Positions 42,137-52,752 of a stretch of DNA of 64,000 nt are shown here, piece by piece. The notes beneath the pieces were generated by a model that made no database searches, was not told the origin of the DNA, and saw only the letters and a program-made list of their open reading frames with translations. A program made the position numbers and the translations under genes. This stretch comes from Azotosporobacter soli (GTDB lineage Bacteria > Bacillota > Negativicutes > SG130). The DNA is taken from contig NZ_JAUAOA010000022.1 in assembly GCF_030542965.1 (NCBI RefSeq), forward strand, positions 1 through 64,000. Direction: 5' to 3'. Position 1 is the stretch's first letter. The number at the start of each line of letters is the position of its first letter.

Positions 42137-43030
42137 TCAATCATAGCCAAAGGACCGCAGACTGCCTTCCTTGTTGCGCCAGTCTTTTTTTACCTTGACC
42201 CAAAGGTCCAAGAAGATTTTCGACCCCAGTAAATGTTCAATATCGAGCCGGGCCATCTTGCCAATCTCTTTCAGCAATGCGCCGCGTGCGCCGATGACAA
42301 TGCCTTTTTGCGAATCCCGCTCCACATAAATGACGGCCCTGACATAGACGTCTTCATTAGGGCGCTGTTTAATCTCCTCGATGTCAACAGCAATGGCATG
42401 CGGTATTTCCTCACGCGTTGCATGCAGCACTTTTTCGCGAATCAGTTCAGCGATAACGAGTCGTTCCGGTTGATCAGTCACCATATCTTCCGGGAAATAA
42501 TGCGGCCCTTCCGGTAGAAGCGCTTTTATTTCTTTTACCAAGCACTCCAAATTATCTTTTTTCAATGCAGAAATCGGGATAACTGAACTGAACTCACGTT
42601 TCGCCGCATACTCTTTGATAATCGGGAAAAGGTCTTCTCTGCTCATTTTATCGACCTTATTCACCACCAAAAAGACCGGGGTCTTGACCTGCGCCAGTCG
42701 TTCGAGAATATATTCTTCGCCTGCTCCGAAGCCCTCGCTCGCATCAACGACAAACAAGATCAGGTCGACTTCACGCAGCGTGTTTTCTGCCGCTTTCACC
42801 ATGTATTCGCCTAAACGGTGTTTCGGTTTATGAATGCCCGGCGTATCAAGGAATAGGATCTGCGCATCTTCCTGCGTTAATACGCACATAATTCGGTTGC
42901 GCGTCGTCTGCGGTTTGTCCGACATAATGACAACCTTTTGCCCGATCAGACTATTGATCAACGTCGATTTCCCAACATTAGGACGCCCGATTACGGCAAC
43001 AAAGCCGGATTTAAAATCTTCATTATTCAT
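42137..43030 (-). CDS. era: GTPase Era
   Basis: A 297-residue Era GTPase with G1 GRPNVGKS (15-22), DTPG in G3, NKVD in G4, and a C-terminal KH domain with GARGALLKEIGKMAR. Era binds the 3' end of 16S rRNA and aids 30S assembly. AGAAGGAG precedes the ATG. It follows cdd by two bases and forms the conserved ybeY-cdd-era run. Confidence 0.97.
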   Translation of the reverse strand: MNNEDFKSGFVAVIGRPNVGKSTLINSLIGQKVVIMSDKPQTTRNRIMCVLTQEDAQILFLDTPGIHKPKHRLGEYMVKAAENTLREVDLILFVVDASEGFGAGEEYILERLAQVKTPVFLVVNKVDKMSREDLFPIIKEYAAKREFSSVIPISALKKDNLECLVKEIKALLPEGPHYFPEDMVTDQPERLVIAELIREKVLHATREEIPHAIAVDIEEIKQRPNEDVYVRAVIYVERDSQKGIVIGARGALLKEIGKMARLDIEHLLGSKIFLDLWVKVKKDWRNKEGSLRSFGYD

Positions 43031-43032
43031 AT

Positions 43033-43909
<877 letters not shown>

Positions 43910-43919
43910 TGCAGCCTCC

Positions 43920-44885
43920 TTATTTTTCCCGCGCCGCTTCATCTGCAGCGTATGCTTTGATGATCCGGCTGACAAGTTCATGGCGAACGACGTCGGTTTC
44001 CGCTAAATGCGTGACCTGAATCCCCGCTACGCCAGCCAATAATCTACTCGCATGCTGTAAGCCCGACATTCCCGCTTGCGGCAGATCAACTTGCGTCACA
44101 TCGCCCGTTATCACCATCTTTGAACCAAAGCCAAGACGCGTTAAAAACATTTTCATTTGCGGGATTGTTGTGTTTTGCGCTTCATCCAAGATAATGAAAG
44201 AATCTTCCAAAGTCCTCCCTCGCATATACGCGAGCGGCGCTACTTCAATCACATCTTTCGTCATATACTTGGCAAACGTATCGCTTCCTAGGATATCCTG
44301 AAGCGCATCATATAACGGACGCAAATAGGGATCGACTTTGTCCTGCAAGTCACCCGGCAAAAAGCCCAACTTCTCGCCCGCTTCTACGGCCGGACGCGTT
44401 AAAATAATTCGCTCCACTTCTTTGTTGCGCAGCGCCTCTACCGCCATTGCGACGGCCAGATACGTTTTGCCCGTTCCGGCAGGACCAATGCCCAAAGTGA
44501 TTGCGTTTTGCCGAATTGCCGCAAGGTACTCCCTCTGCCCCAGCGTTTTCGGTTTGATCTGCCGTCCGCGCCCGGTAACCAACACGACATCGGAAAACAA
44601 TTGATGCAATTGTTTTCCCTGTCCCGCTTTGAGCATGCGTAAGCCGTACGTCACATCATGCGTCGTAATCGGATTTCCTGCACGATATAAGAAAAGCAGT
44701 TCCTGGAATAACTCTCGCACGGCTTCCACAGCTTCCGCCTCTCCGGCGATGCTTAACTCGGTACCGCGAATCGCAATCCGAACCGGATAACATGCATCAA
44801 TAAGCGTTAAATATTCATCATGGCGTCCCAAAATCGCCAATGCTTCTAAGTTAGATTCTACTTCGATTAATTGCTCCTCTTGCAA
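43920..44885 (-). CDS. phoH: PhoH-like ATPase
   Basis: A 321-residue PhoH/PhoL-type P-loop ATPase with Walker A GPAGTGKT, RPAVEAGEKLGFLPGDLQDKVDPYLRPLYDAL and FIILDEAQNTTIPQMKMFLTRLG. It is commonly linked with YbeY and RNA metabolism. The start appears to be TTG at 44885; no ATG lies nearby, and a GGGG-rich site precedes it. The N-terminal 100 residues contain the small KH-like domain seen in PhoL. Confidence 0.93.
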   Translation of the reverse strand: MQEEQLIEVESNLEALAILGRHDEYLTLIDACYPVRIAIRGTELSIAGEAEAVEAVRELFQELLFLYRAGNPITTHDVTYGLRMLKAGQGKQLHQLFSDVVLVTGRGRQIKPKTLGQREYLAAIRQNAITLGIGPAGTGKTYLAVAMAVEALRNKEVERIILTRPAVEAGEKLGFLPGDLQDKVDPYLRPLYDALQDILGSDTFAKYMTKDVIEVAPLAYMRGRTLEDSFIILDEAQNTTIPQMKMFLTRLGFGSKMVITGDVTQVDLPQAGMSGLQHASRLLAGVAGIQVTHLAETDVVRHELVSRIIKAYAADEAAREK

Positions 44886-45031
44886 ACCCCAGCCCCCTTA
44901 TGCACAGCGATAATCTTATATCATTTCGACGCCAGCAATCGGATTCCTTTTCTGACGCGGCAAACGCTAAAGGCAATCATTTTATCGTTTTTTGTCTTGA
45001 CTTGTCGAATTTTGCATGTTATCTTGAATGC

Positions 45032-45195
45032 AGAGGTTTAAGTGAAGCGTTTCTTTGTGTCAGACAAACTCTCTTTCCCAACACTCTTCCCATTACCCCT
45101 ACACATTATATTCTTTCCCTTAAAACTCCCAGTCTTCACTTTCACCTATACCCCACGAAAACAGATAGGCTTCCCCAGCCTGTCTGTTTTCTATT
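45032..45195 (+). ncRNA. Candidate small RNA
   Basis: A stretch bounded by a plausible promoter (44997-45025) and a hairpin (45157-45191: GAAAACAGATAGGCT with AGCCTGTCTGTTTTC, one G-U pair on the plus strand) followed by TATTTTA. It has no good coding frame with a ribosome site. The terminator T run is weak, so this is a candidate only. Confidence 0.3.
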
Positions 45196-45270
45196 TTACA
45201 GAACTTTGCCCGTTTCGCTAAACGCAAGAATGAATAACACTCGCTGAAAACTTCAAACTGGACACGGCAT

Positions 45271-45304
45271 AAAAAAATCCGGTACTACAAGAGTACCGGA
45301 TTTT
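45271..45304 (-). terminator. Terminator after yqeY
   Basis: A perfect stem AAAATCCGGTACT with AGTACCGGATTTT, five-base loop, T run on the minus strand. Confidence 0.92.
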
Positions 45305-45308
45305 CATC

Positions 45309-45761
45309 TTACTGGTTCAGTTGTTCTTTCACCAGAGTATTAACCAGTTTTCCGTCAGCACAGCCTTTCACTTTCGGCATCAACGCAGCCATTACCTTGC
45401 CCATGTCCTTAGGACCTACGGCTTGGGTAGCGGCGACCGCTTCCTGCACCAAGCTTCTAACTTCGGCTTCCGTCAACTGTTTCGGCAAGTATGCCATTAA
45501 TACATCGAGTTCCCGTTCAAGGCTGTCCACCAGATCCGGCCGATTAGCCTTTTTGAATTCCTCAAGCGAATCTCGGCGCATCTTGACTTCTCTCGCCAAA
45601 ACGTCCAATACGCCCGATTCATCCAACTCTGTCTTACGGTCAATCTCAAGATTTTTGATACTGGCGCGCACCATGCGAATAACCGACAGCCGGAGTTTTC
45701 CGGCTTCTTTTTCCTTCATGGCTTGCTTCATATCTTCCGCCAGCCGCTCTTTCAGCAACAT
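45309..45761 (-). CDS. yqeY: GatB/YqeY domain-containing protein
   Basis: A 150-residue YqeY protein: MLLKERLAEDMKQAMK, the RLSVIRMVRASIKNLEIDR helix and a C-terminal GatB/YqeY domain (VGPKDMGKVMAALMPKVKGCADGKLVNTLVKEQL). It resembles the tRNA-binding tail of GatB; no independent role is proven. GGAGGGG precedes the ATG. It follows rpsU, the standard Firmicutes order. Confidence 0.95.
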   Translation of the reverse strand: MLLKERLAEDMKQAMKEKEAGKLRLSVIRMVRASIKNLEIDRKTELDESGVLDVLAREVKMRRDSLEEFKKANRPDLVDSLERELDVLMAYLPKQLTEAEVRSLVQEAVAATQAVGPKDMGKVMAALMPKVKGCADGKLVNTLVKEQLNQ

Positions 45762-45797
45762 AGAAACCCCTCCACTGCCGGCAATGTTTGCCTGATG

Positions 45798-45974
45798 TTA
45801 GTTGAATCTGCGTTTGCGTGCAGCCTCGGATTTCTTTTTGCGCTTGACGCTAGGTTTTTCGTAGTGCTCGCGTTTTCTTATTTCAGCCAGGGTTCCCGCC
45901 TTCTGGCATGTGCGCTTGAATCTGCGGAGTGCACTGTCAATAGTTTCATTTTTGCCAACCCGTACTTCCGACAT
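45798..45974 (-). CDS. rpsU: 30S ribosomal protein S21
   Basis: A 58-residue S21 running from ATG at 45974 to TAA at 45798. It begins [20 protein letters not shown], has the middle [14 protein letters not shown] and ends AARKRRFN, the usual basic protein of the 30S platform. GGAGGG lies at normal spacing. It forms a unit with yqeY downstream. Confidence 0.98.
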   Translation of the reverse strand: MSEVRVGKNETIDSALRRFKRTCQKAGTLAEIRKREHYEKPSVKRKKKSEAARKRRFN

Positions 45975-46070
45975 CTAATATCCCTCCCTCCACTCACCGT
46001 TATAGGGAAGTGTATCCTCGTTGAACATACACCCAATGATTATACATTATGTACGTCTCATTGTCAATGC

Positions 46071-46418
46071 CTAGCCTGGAGGCCAAGTCATCTTTCGTCC
46101 GCCCATCAAATGCCAATGAAGATGACCAACAGTCTGTCCGCCGTCCTCACCGGTATTTGTCACCAGACGAAACCCGGCTTCCGTTAACCCCAATAAATTC
46201 GCCACCTGCGGAACCGCCGCCATCACTGCATTCACAGCCGGTTGATCCTCTGCCGCCATTTTGCGCAAGCTTGGAATGTGCCGCTTGGGAATCAGCAGTA
46301 CATGTTCCGGCGCCACGGGATTGAGGTCACGAAAAACAAGCATCTGCTCATCTTCATAGACAATCTGAGCCGGAATTTGTTTCGCAGCGATTTTGCAAAA
46401 TATGCACTCCTGGGACAC
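46071..46418 (-). CDS. HIT-family nucleotide hydrolase, HinT-like
   Basis: A 115-residue histidine triad protein with the FCKIAAKQIPAQIVYEDE start and the active-site HLHWHLMGG near residue 100. HinT-type proteins hydrolyse AMP-lysine-type phosphoramidates. It starts at GTG with GGGAGGTG upstream. It follows mtaB by about 140 bases and precedes rpsU. Confidence 0.95.
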   Translation of the reverse strand: MSQECIFCKIAAKQIPAQIVYEDEQMLVFRDLNPVAPEHVLLIPKRHIPSLRKMAAEDQPAVNAVMAAVPQVANLLGLTEAGFRLVTNTGEDGGQTVGHLHWHLMGGRKMTWPPG

Positions 46419-46562
46419 GTTACAGCACCTCCCTTCTTACCGGCAGCCAAATCCCATCCGGCTGCCAGACATAGAATCACCGTTACGAGGCTTCACGCTC
46501 AGCAATGGTTGTACAAAAGATTATTCGGCTTATTTTTTCGATATCCTGCCGCACAAAAAAAT

Positions 46563-47858
46563 TTAAGCCAAATTCCCCCATAAGCCATCCTTGTACGTTT
46601 TTTCAAGCTGCACCAGACAGCGTCTTTTCAAGACATCCGCTTCTGCCGGAAAATAAACGCGCAGATAGTTGCTGGTCAGCCCTTCGGCGATTCCATCCTT
46701 CTGCGATTCCACCAGCACTTCCAGCTGCTGGCCGATGAATGCATTTTGATATTCTTTCGCCATCCGCTCGGCAAGCTGCTGCACGCTTTGCACCCGTGCA
46801 CGCTTAACCTCTTCCTCAATCTGTCCGCCAAGAGTGGCCGCTGGCGTACCGTTCCGACGCGAATAGGGAAAAACATGCATCTTAGCAAAGCCCATCGAAG
46901 AGACAAAAGACAACGCCTGTTCAAAACTGGCTTCGCTTTCGCCCGGAAAACCGACGATCAAATCCGTGGAGATCGCAATCCCTGGTACCTGGCTGCGTAT
47001 ACAGTCGATCAACCTTCGATATTCCGCGGTCGTATAATGGCGATTCATCGCTTTTAAAATCCCGTCTTCCCCCGCCTGCAGAGGTAGATGCAAGTGCGCA
47101 CAAAGCCGGCTGTCGTTACACATTAGCTCAATCAATTTCGGAGAAACTTCTACCGACTCCAAAGAACTGAGTCGCAAACGCTGCAGACCTGGTTCCTCTA
47201 GCGCAGCTTCCAACGCGTCCGTCAGTGAAAGGTCGTCCGCTAAATCGCGGCCATAGGCCCCCAGATGGATACCCGTAAACACCACTTCCTGAAAACCGGC
47301 TTCCACCAACTTGGCGACTTCACGCCGTACGCTGTCAAGCGGTCTCGATCGGAGTGGTCCTCTTGCATAGGGAATGATGCAATAAGAGCAAAAGTTCGTG
47401 CAACCTTCCTGGATCTTTAAAAAAGCGCGCGTCCGTCCAGGCGCCGAAAAGAGTGGAATGTCTTCAAACAAATCCGACTGCATGATGTCGCCGACTGCGG
47501 TAATTTTGCCATGTTCACGCGCCGCTTCTTCAACCAGTTCGACAATTCGTTGCCGTTCCTGCGTTCCAATGACAACACTGACCCCTTCGATTGCCGCAAC
47601 CTGATCCGGCGACATCTGTGAATAGCAGCCTACCGCCGCAACAACAGCCGTCGGATTTCGTCGAATAGCGCGGCGAATCAATTGGCGTGATTTTTTTTCT
47701 CCCAAATGTGTGACCGAGCAGGTGTTTATCACATAGACATCCGCATCCGCATCAAAATCGACAAGTTCATAACCGCGCTGGCGAAAAAGTCCCGCCATGC
47801 TATCGGTCTCAAATTGATTCACTTTGCAACCTAATGTTGTAAATGCAACGCGTGGCAC
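46563..47858 (-). CDS. mtaB: tRNA t6A37 methylthiotransferase MtaB
   Basis: A 431-residue methylthiotransferase with the N-terminal UPF0004 domain (TLGCKVNQFETDSM), the radical-SAM motif CTNFCSYCIIPYARGPLRSR and a C-terminal TRAM domain. It converts t6A37 to ms2t6A37 in tRNA. A GTG start has GGGGGG ahead. It lies two bases after rsmE, so translation is coupled; the order prmA-rsmE-mtaB matches B. subtilis. Confidence 0.96.
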   Translation of the reverse strand: MPRVAFTTLGCKVNQFETDSMAGLFRQRGYELVDFDADADVYVINTCSVTHLGEKKSRQLIRRAIRRNPTAVVAAVGCYSQMSPDQVAAIEGVSVVIGTQERQRIVELVEEAAREHGKITAVGDIMQSDLFEDIPLFSAPGRTRAFLKIQEGCTNFCSYCIIPYARGPLRSRPLDSVRREVAKLVEAGFQEVVFTGIHLGAYGRDLADDLSLTDALEAALEEPGLQRLRLSSLESVEVSPKLIELMCNDSRLCAHLHLPLQAGEDGILKAMNRHYTTAEYRRLIDCIRSQVPGIAISTDLIVGFPGESEASFEQALSFVSSMGFAKMHVFPYSRRNGTPAATLGGQIEEEVKRARVQSVQQLAERMAKEYQNAFIGQQLEVLVESQKDGIAEGLTSNYLRVYFPAEADVLKRRCLVQLEKTYKDGLWGNLA

Positions 47859-47860
47859 AT

Positions 47861-48595
47861 TCAGCCCCCCAGATCTCCATGTTCATACATAAGCACTGCT
47901 AAAGCAGCCGACGCGGCCGTTTCCGTCCGCAAAATACGCGGTCCCATCGTCGCGGACGAGACGCCGTATTCCCGGCATAAATCCGCCTCTCGCGGCGTAA
48001 AACCGCCCTCCGGACCGATCAGCAACAAATACTCCTTAGCGGCGCAGCTGCGCAACATGTCTTTCAATCCTTGTTTGTTCTCCGCTTCGTACAGCATAAT
48101 TGCCGCCGTATCCGGCGGCAATTCCGTCAATAATTCCCGTAAAGCGATAATGTCCCTCACTTCAGGAATTGCGCTGCGTCGACACTGTTTTGCAGCCTCA
48201 ACGGCAATATTTTGCCAACGCGCGACCCTGTCCTGTTGCTTTTTTCCTTCATAGCGCACGACGCAGCGGTCGAGCGCCAGAGGAACGATTTCGCTCACTC
48301 CAAGTTCGACCGCTTTCTGTACGATATAATCCATTTTATCGCCTTTAGCCAGTCCCTGAGCCAGAATCACCCTTACCGGCGGTTCTTTTTCTTCAACCAA
48401 CCACTGCTTAAAATCAAGTTCAATCTGCTGCGACGTAAGCGCAGTAATAATCATGCGTGCGGCGCGACCGTCATTACCGACCACATCGACTTCAGACTCC
48501 GGCTGGAGTCTGAGCACTTTCGCAATATGACGCGCATCAGAACCATTGATACTCACTCGCGGTTCGACTGGTTGCGCAATAAAAAACCGTCTCAC
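47861..48595 (-). CDS. rsmE: 16S rRNA (uracil(1498)-N3)-methyltransferase
   Basis: A 244-residue SPOUT-family methyltransferase matching RsmE: RRFFIAQPVEPRVSINGSDARHIAKVLRL at the N terminus and the C-terminal knot LLLIGPEGGFTPREADLC ... LGPRILRTETAASAAL-like motif. It methylates U1498 of 16S rRNA. The start is GTG with GGAGG nine bases ahead. It follows prmA by four bases. Confidence 0.96.
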   Translation of the reverse strand: MRRFFIAQPVEPRVSINGSDARHIAKVLRLQPESEVDVVGNDGRAARMIITALTSQQIELDFKQWLVEEKEPPVRVILAQGLAKGDKMDYIVQKAVELGVSEIVPLALDRCVVRYEGKKQQDRVARWQNIAVEAAKQCRRSAIPEVRDIIALRELLTELPPDTAAIMLYEAENKQGLKDMLRSCAAKEYLLLIGPEGGFTPREADLCREYGVSSATMGPRILRTETAASAALAVLMYEHGDLGG

Positions 48596-48599
48596 GTCA

Positions 48600-49535
48600 T
48601 CAAGCCTCCACAGTCATGACCATGGCAACCCAGCCGCCTTCTTCGACGACTTTATCCACCGTCATGCCTTGTGCCAAGACCGCCGCCGTGACATCAGCCA
48701 AGCGCTCTTCGATGATACCGCTGGCAACGAAACGACCGCCGGTTTTTAAACGTTTAGGGATCTCCGGCAACAAACGGATAATAATGTCAGCTACAATATT
48801 TGCAATCACGACATCCGCCTGTCCTTCAATTCCCGTCAGCAGATCGCCTTGTGACACGGTAACAACATCGCCCACCTTGTTGATATCGACATTCTCCTGC
48901 GCCACTCTTGCCGCAACGCCGTCAAAGTCGACCGCCCTGATATGTGAAGCACCGAGCTTTGCAGCAGCTACCGCCAAAATTCCTGAACCCGTTCCAACAT
49001 CAAAGACCGTTTCGCCTTTGTGAATCACTTCTTCGAGCAAACGGCAACACATCGCCGTGGTGTGATGCGTCCCCGTACCAAAAGCCATGCCCGGGTCCAA
49101 TTCAATGATGATCTCTCCCTCTTGTGCTTGGTATTCTTCCCAGGAGGGCTTAATAACAATGATTTCACCGACTTTTACCGGATGAAAGTAGTCTTTCCAG
49201 GATGACTCCCAGTCTTCCTCCAAGACTTCCTTCCATTTGATCTGACCGCGGCCGCGTTCGATACCATGGTGAACGAGGCCCATAAAGGAGTCTTCAAAAC
49301 GACGCAACTTATCTTCCAGTTCTTCATCGACCGGCAAATAGGCCAATACCGTTACGACTTCCGTTTCCAGTTCCTCGGGAATATCACAATAATCCCAGGT
49401 GCCGGATTGCCGGTACGAATTGATCAAATCCGGATCTTCGATAACCACACCGCTGGCTCCCAAATCATGAAACAAGTCCGCTACCGCTTCCGTGGCTTCA
49501 TGAGTCGTTTGCACGCTAATTTCTGCCCATTTCAT
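48600..49535 (-). CDS. prmA: Ribosomal protein L11 methyltransferase
   Basis: A 311-residue PrmA with the N-terminal substrate domain (KWAEISVQTTHEATEAVADLFHDLGASGVVIED) and the SAM-binding domain (DPGMAFGTGTHHTT, VFDVGTGSGILAVAAAKLGA, NIVADIIIRLLPE). It trimethylates L11. The ATG at 49535 is preferred because GGGG is eight bases ahead; the ATG at 49541 is too close to it. It lies 13 bases after dnaJ. Confidence 0.95.
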   Translation of the reverse strand: MKWAEISVQTTHEATEAVADLFHDLGASGVVIEDPDLINSYRQSGTWDYCDIPEELETEVVTVLAYLPVDEELEDKLRRFEDSFMGLVHHGIERGRGQIKWKEVLEEDWESSWKDYFHPVKVGEIIVIKPSWEEYQAQEGEIIIELDPGMAFGTGTHHTTAMCCRLLEEVIHKGETVFDVGTGSGILAVAAAKLGASHIRAVDFDGVAARVAQENVDINKVGDVVTVSQGDLLTGIEGQADVVIANIVADIIIRLLPEIPKRLKTGGRFVASGIIEERLADVTAAVLAQGMTVDKVVEEGGWVAMVMTVEA

Positions 49536-49548
49536 TTTCATCGCCCCT

Positions 49549-50682
49549 TTATACCCCGAACGCATCCTTCACTTTTTTGAAAAAGTTTTTCTGCTCCGGG
49601 TTGACGTTTTCACCGCTGATCTGAGCAAACTCTTTCAGCAACTCTTTTTGTCGCTCCGTAAGCTTTTGCGGCGTCAGTACCTTAACTCTGACATGTTGGT
49701 CACCGCGCCCATTGCCGCGCAGGAAAGGAATCCCCTTGCCCTTCAAACGAAAGACGGTTCCCGACTGCGTCGCTTCCGGCACTTTTAGGCTAACATTTCC
49801 ATCAAGGGTCGGCACCTGGATTTCATCACCAAGCGTCGCCTGCACAAAACTGATCGGCACTTCACAAATGACTTCATTGCCCTCACGCGAAAACAACGCA
49901 TGCTTCTTGACATATAAATATACATATAAATCGCCGGGCGGACCGCCGCGCATCCCCGCCTCCCCTTCACGCGAGATGCGTAAACGAGAGCCATTGTCAA
50001 CACCAGCAGGAACTTTAACCTTGATTTTGCGTTTTACCTTGACCTTGCCGCGGCCGCTGCAATCCTTACACGGCGTATGTACAATGCGTCCTTCGCCATG
50101 GCACCGGTCGCAAACCCGCGCATTGACCATTCGGCCAAACGGAGTATTCTGCACGACCTGCACCTGTCCTGTTCCTTTACATTGCGGACAAGTTTCCGGC
50201 TGCGTCCCAGCCGCAGCGCCTGTGCCACTACAAGTCTTGCAATCCTCCGTCCGAGGAATTTGCACTTCTGTTTCAACGCCAAAGGCAGCCTGCTCAAAAG
50301 TGATTTCCATATCGAAGCGCAAATCAGAGCCCTGTTCTGGTCCTGGTTGACGTCGACCGCCAAAACCACCGCCGCCGCCAAAAAACATGTCGAAAATATC
50401 GTTAAATCCACCGCCAAAATCGCCGCTGAATCCGCCCTGACCGCCGCTGGAGCCGTCAAAGGCAGCATGGCCAAACTGGTCGTATTGCGCGCGCCGATCC
50501 GCATTGGATAGCACTTCATACGCTTCATTGATTTCTTTAAATTTTTCTTCTGCTTCTTTTGGGTTTTCGCGGTTCATATCCGGATGATATTTACGCGCCT
50601 GCTTGCGGAACGCCTTTTTTATTTCATCTTCCGAGGCGGACTTACTCACACCAAGCAATTCATAATAATCACGTTTACTCAC
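49549..50682 (-). CDS. dnaJ: Chaperone DnaJ
   Basis: A 377-residue type I DnaJ: J domain (about 1-70, HPD motif in YHPDMN), Gly/Phe-rich linker (about 75-115, FGGGGGFGG), four CxxCxGxG zinc repeats (about 145-215) and substrate domains. It stimulates DnaK ATPase and delivers substrates. The start is GTG. A 12-bp hairpin lies upstream, between it and dnaK. Confidence 0.97.
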   Translation of the reverse strand: MSKRDYYELLGVSKSASEDEIKKAFRKQARKYHPDMNRENPKEAEEKFKEINEAYEVLSNADRRAQYDQFGHAAFDGSSGGQGGFSGDFGGGFNDIFDMFFGGGGGFGGRRQPGPEQGSDLRFDMEITFEQAAFGVETEVQIPRTEDCKTCSGTGAAAGTQPETCPQCKGTGQVQVVQNTPFGRMVNARVCDRCHGEGRIVHTPCKDCSGRGKVKVKRKIKVKVPAGVDNGSRLRISREGEAGMRGGPPGDLYVYLYVKKHALFSREGNEVICEVPISFVQATLGDEIQVPTLDGNVSLKVPEATQSGTVFRLKGKGIPFLRGNGRGDQHVRVKVLTPQKLTERQKELLKEFAQISGENVNPEQKNFFKKVKDAFGV

Positions 50683-50784
50683 GTCTGCACCATCCTACAG
50701 AAATAGTCTTCATGCCTAAGCTTGTCTAATAATAAGATAATATCATATTTTTAGCAAGTCGCCAGACATAAATCATAAAATAAG

Positions 50785-50814
50785 GTTTGGCAGGGAGTAT
50801 CGTCCCTGCCAAAC
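50785..50814 (-). terminator. Intercistronic hairpin between dnaK and dnaJ
   Basis: A perfect 12-bp stem (GTTTGGCAGGGA with TCCCTGCCAAAC) and six-base loop, followed on the minus strand by CTTATTTTATGATTT. It may partly terminate or stabilise the dnaK message, as seen in other dnaK operons. Confidence 0.65.
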
Positions 50815-50829
50815 GCTGCGCACTATCGC

Positions 50830-52683
50830 TTATTTCTTGTCCTCGTCCACTACTTTGTACTCGGCATCAACCACTTTTTCATCTTTCTTGGTGCCCGATT
50901 CCTGGCCGTGCGCATGCGCTTCCGCACCATGCTCAGCCTGTCCTTCGGCACCTTGCTGGTTGTATACCGCGCTGGTCATTTCGTACAAAGGCTGCGTCAG
51001 CGCTTCGGTGTCCGCCTTAATTTTTTCATTGTCCGTGCCTTTTAAGCTTTCTTTCAAGGTTTCAATTCCTGCTTTCACCTTTTCAAGCAAAGCAGCATCT
51101 GCTTTATCGCCCATGTCTTTCACGGTTTTTTCGGCCTGGTAGACCAGCGAATCTGCATTATTTCGTACTTCTACCTCTTCTTTGCGCTTCTTGTCTTCCG
51201 CCGCATGTGCTTCGGCATCCTTGACCATGCGCTCAATGTCGTCCTTGTTCATGCCGCCGGAAGACGTGATCGTAATTTTCTGTTCCTTACCGGTGCCCAG
51301 ATCCTTAGCCGAAACGTGAACGATGCCGTTGGCGTCAATGTCAAAGCTGACTTCGATCTTAGGAATACCGCGCGGTGCAGGAGGAATGTCGTTCAACTGG
51401 AACCGTCCCAACGTCTTATTGTACGATGCCATTTCACGTTCGCCTTGCAGCACGTGAATGTCCACCGAAGTTTGATTGTCCGCAGCCGTCGAAAAAACCT
51501 GGCTCTTAGAGGTCGGAATCGTCGTGTTGCGTTCAATGATCTTCGTGCACACGCCGCCCAGGGTTTCAATGCCCAGCGACAGAGGCGTTACGTCAAGCAA
51601 CAAAACATCCTTGACTTCACCGACTAATACGCCGGCTTGAATCGCCGCACCAACCGCCACGCATTCGTCCGGATTCACGCCGCGATGCGGCTCTTTGCCC
51701 ATCGCTTTTTTGATTGCTTCCTGTACTGCCGGAATTCGGGTCGAACCGCCAACCAGGATTACTTTATCAATATCTTTCGGGCTCAGTCCCGCATCACTCA
51801 TCGCTTGGCGAGTCGGCCCCATCGTACCTTCGACCAAATCGGCCGTCAGTTCGTCGAATTTAGCCCGGCTCAACGTGACGTCCAAATGCTTTGGTCCCGT
51901 TTGGTCTGCCGTTACGAACGGCAGGTTGATGTTGGTCGTCAAAACTCCCGATAACTCGATCTTCGCTTTTTCAGCCGCTTCGCGCAGACGCTGCATCGCC
52001 ATACGATCGCCGGACAGATCGATACCGTTTTCTTTTTTAAATTCGGCTACCAGCCAATTCATAATGCGTTCGTCGAAATCATCACCGCCCAGTCGATTGT
52101 TGCCGCTGGTCGCTTTTACTTCGAATACGCCGTCGCCAAGTTCCAAAATGGAAACGTCGAACGTGCCGCCGCCCAAGTCAAATACCAAAATCGTGTGATC
52201 TTCGCCCTTATCCATGCCATAGGCGAGCGAAGCCGCGGTCGGTTCATTGATGATGCGCAAGACTTCAAGTCCGGCAATGACGCCGGCATCTTTCGTAGCT
52301 TGACGCTGACTGTCATTGAAATAAGCCGGAACCGTAATGACCGCTTGCGTTACCGACTCGCCCAGATATGCTTCGGCGTCGGTCTTCAGTTTTTGCAGAA
52401 TCATCGCCGAAATTTCCGGCGCGCTATACCCCTTGCCTTCAATTGTTACTTTATAGTCGGTTCCCATATGACGTTTGATTGAGCTGACAGTACCATCGGT
52501 GTTGGAAACCGCTTGTCGTTTAGCCAGCTGGCCAACTAGGCGTTCGCCGGTTTTCGAAAAACCGACAACGGACGGAGTGATGCGGCTGCCTTCCGCATTA
52601 GCAATAACAATCGGTTCGCCGCCTTCCATCACCGCTACGCAGGAGTTTGTCGTTCCCAAATCTATACCAATTACTTTACCCAT
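50830..52683 (-). CDS. dnaK: Chaperone DnaK (Hsp70)
   Basis: A 617-residue Hsp70: [21 protein letters not shown] at the N terminus, [16 protein letters not shown], the phosphate loop [12 protein letters not shown], the interdomain linker [14 protein letters not shown] and a C-terminal EEKV-like tail ([15 protein letters not shown]). It is the central ATP-dependent folding chaperone. The ATG at 52683 is preferred because AGGAGG is seven bases ahead; the ATG six bases earlier is too close. It lies between grpE and dnaJ. Confidence 0.98.
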   Translation of the reverse strand: MGKVIGIDLGTTNSCVAVMEGGEPIVIANAEGSRITPSVVGFSKTGERLVGQLAKRQAVSNTDGTVSSIKRHMGTDYKVTIEGKGYSAPEISAMILQKLKTDAEAYLGESVTQAVITVPAYFNDSQRQATKDAGVIAGLEVLRIINEPTAASLAYGMDKGEDHTILVFDLGGGTFDVSILELGDGVFEVKATSGNNRLGGDDFDERIMNWLVAEFKKENGIDLSGDRMAMQRLREAAEKAKIELSGVLTTNINLPFVTADQTGPKHLDVTLSRAKFDELTADLVEGTMGPTRQAMSDAGLSPKDIDKVILVGGSTRIPAVQEAIKKAMGKEPHRGVNPDECVAVGAAIQAGVLVGEVKDVLLLDVTPLSLGIETLGGVCTKIIERNTTIPTSKSQVFSTAADNQTSVDIHVLQGEREMASYNKTLGRFQLNDIPPAPRGIPKIEVSFDIDANGIVHVSAKDLGTGKEQKITITSSGGMNKDDIERMVKDAEAHAAEDKKRKEEVEVRNNADSLVYQAEKTVKDMGDKADAALLEKVKAGIETLKESLKGTDNEKIKADTEALTQPLYEMTSAVYNQQGAEGQAEHGAEAHAHGQESGTKKDEKVVDAEYKVVDEDKK

Positions 52684-52752
52684 GTTCATTCCTCCTCAAA
52701 ATTAAGCCTATTTATTGTGAACAGTTTTTGCAGACTGTCAACCGCCTTATTC

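Larger units (their letters stand above)
44886..45308. other. Gene-free interval between phoH and yqeY
   Basis: About 420 bases without a supportable protein gene; yqfC and yqfD of spore-formers would lie here and are absent. On the plus strand there is a -35 TTGACT (44997-45002) with -10 TATCTT (45020-45025) at 17 bases, then a 15-bp hairpin at 45157-45191. The yqeY terminator lies at 45271-45304. The rest shows nothing. Confidence 0.6.

Noticed and set aside
44900-45247. A 115-codon plus-strand frame in the phoH-yqeY gap
   Set aside because: No ribosome site, no family pattern, and it contains the hairpin at 45157-45191; better explained as non-coding.
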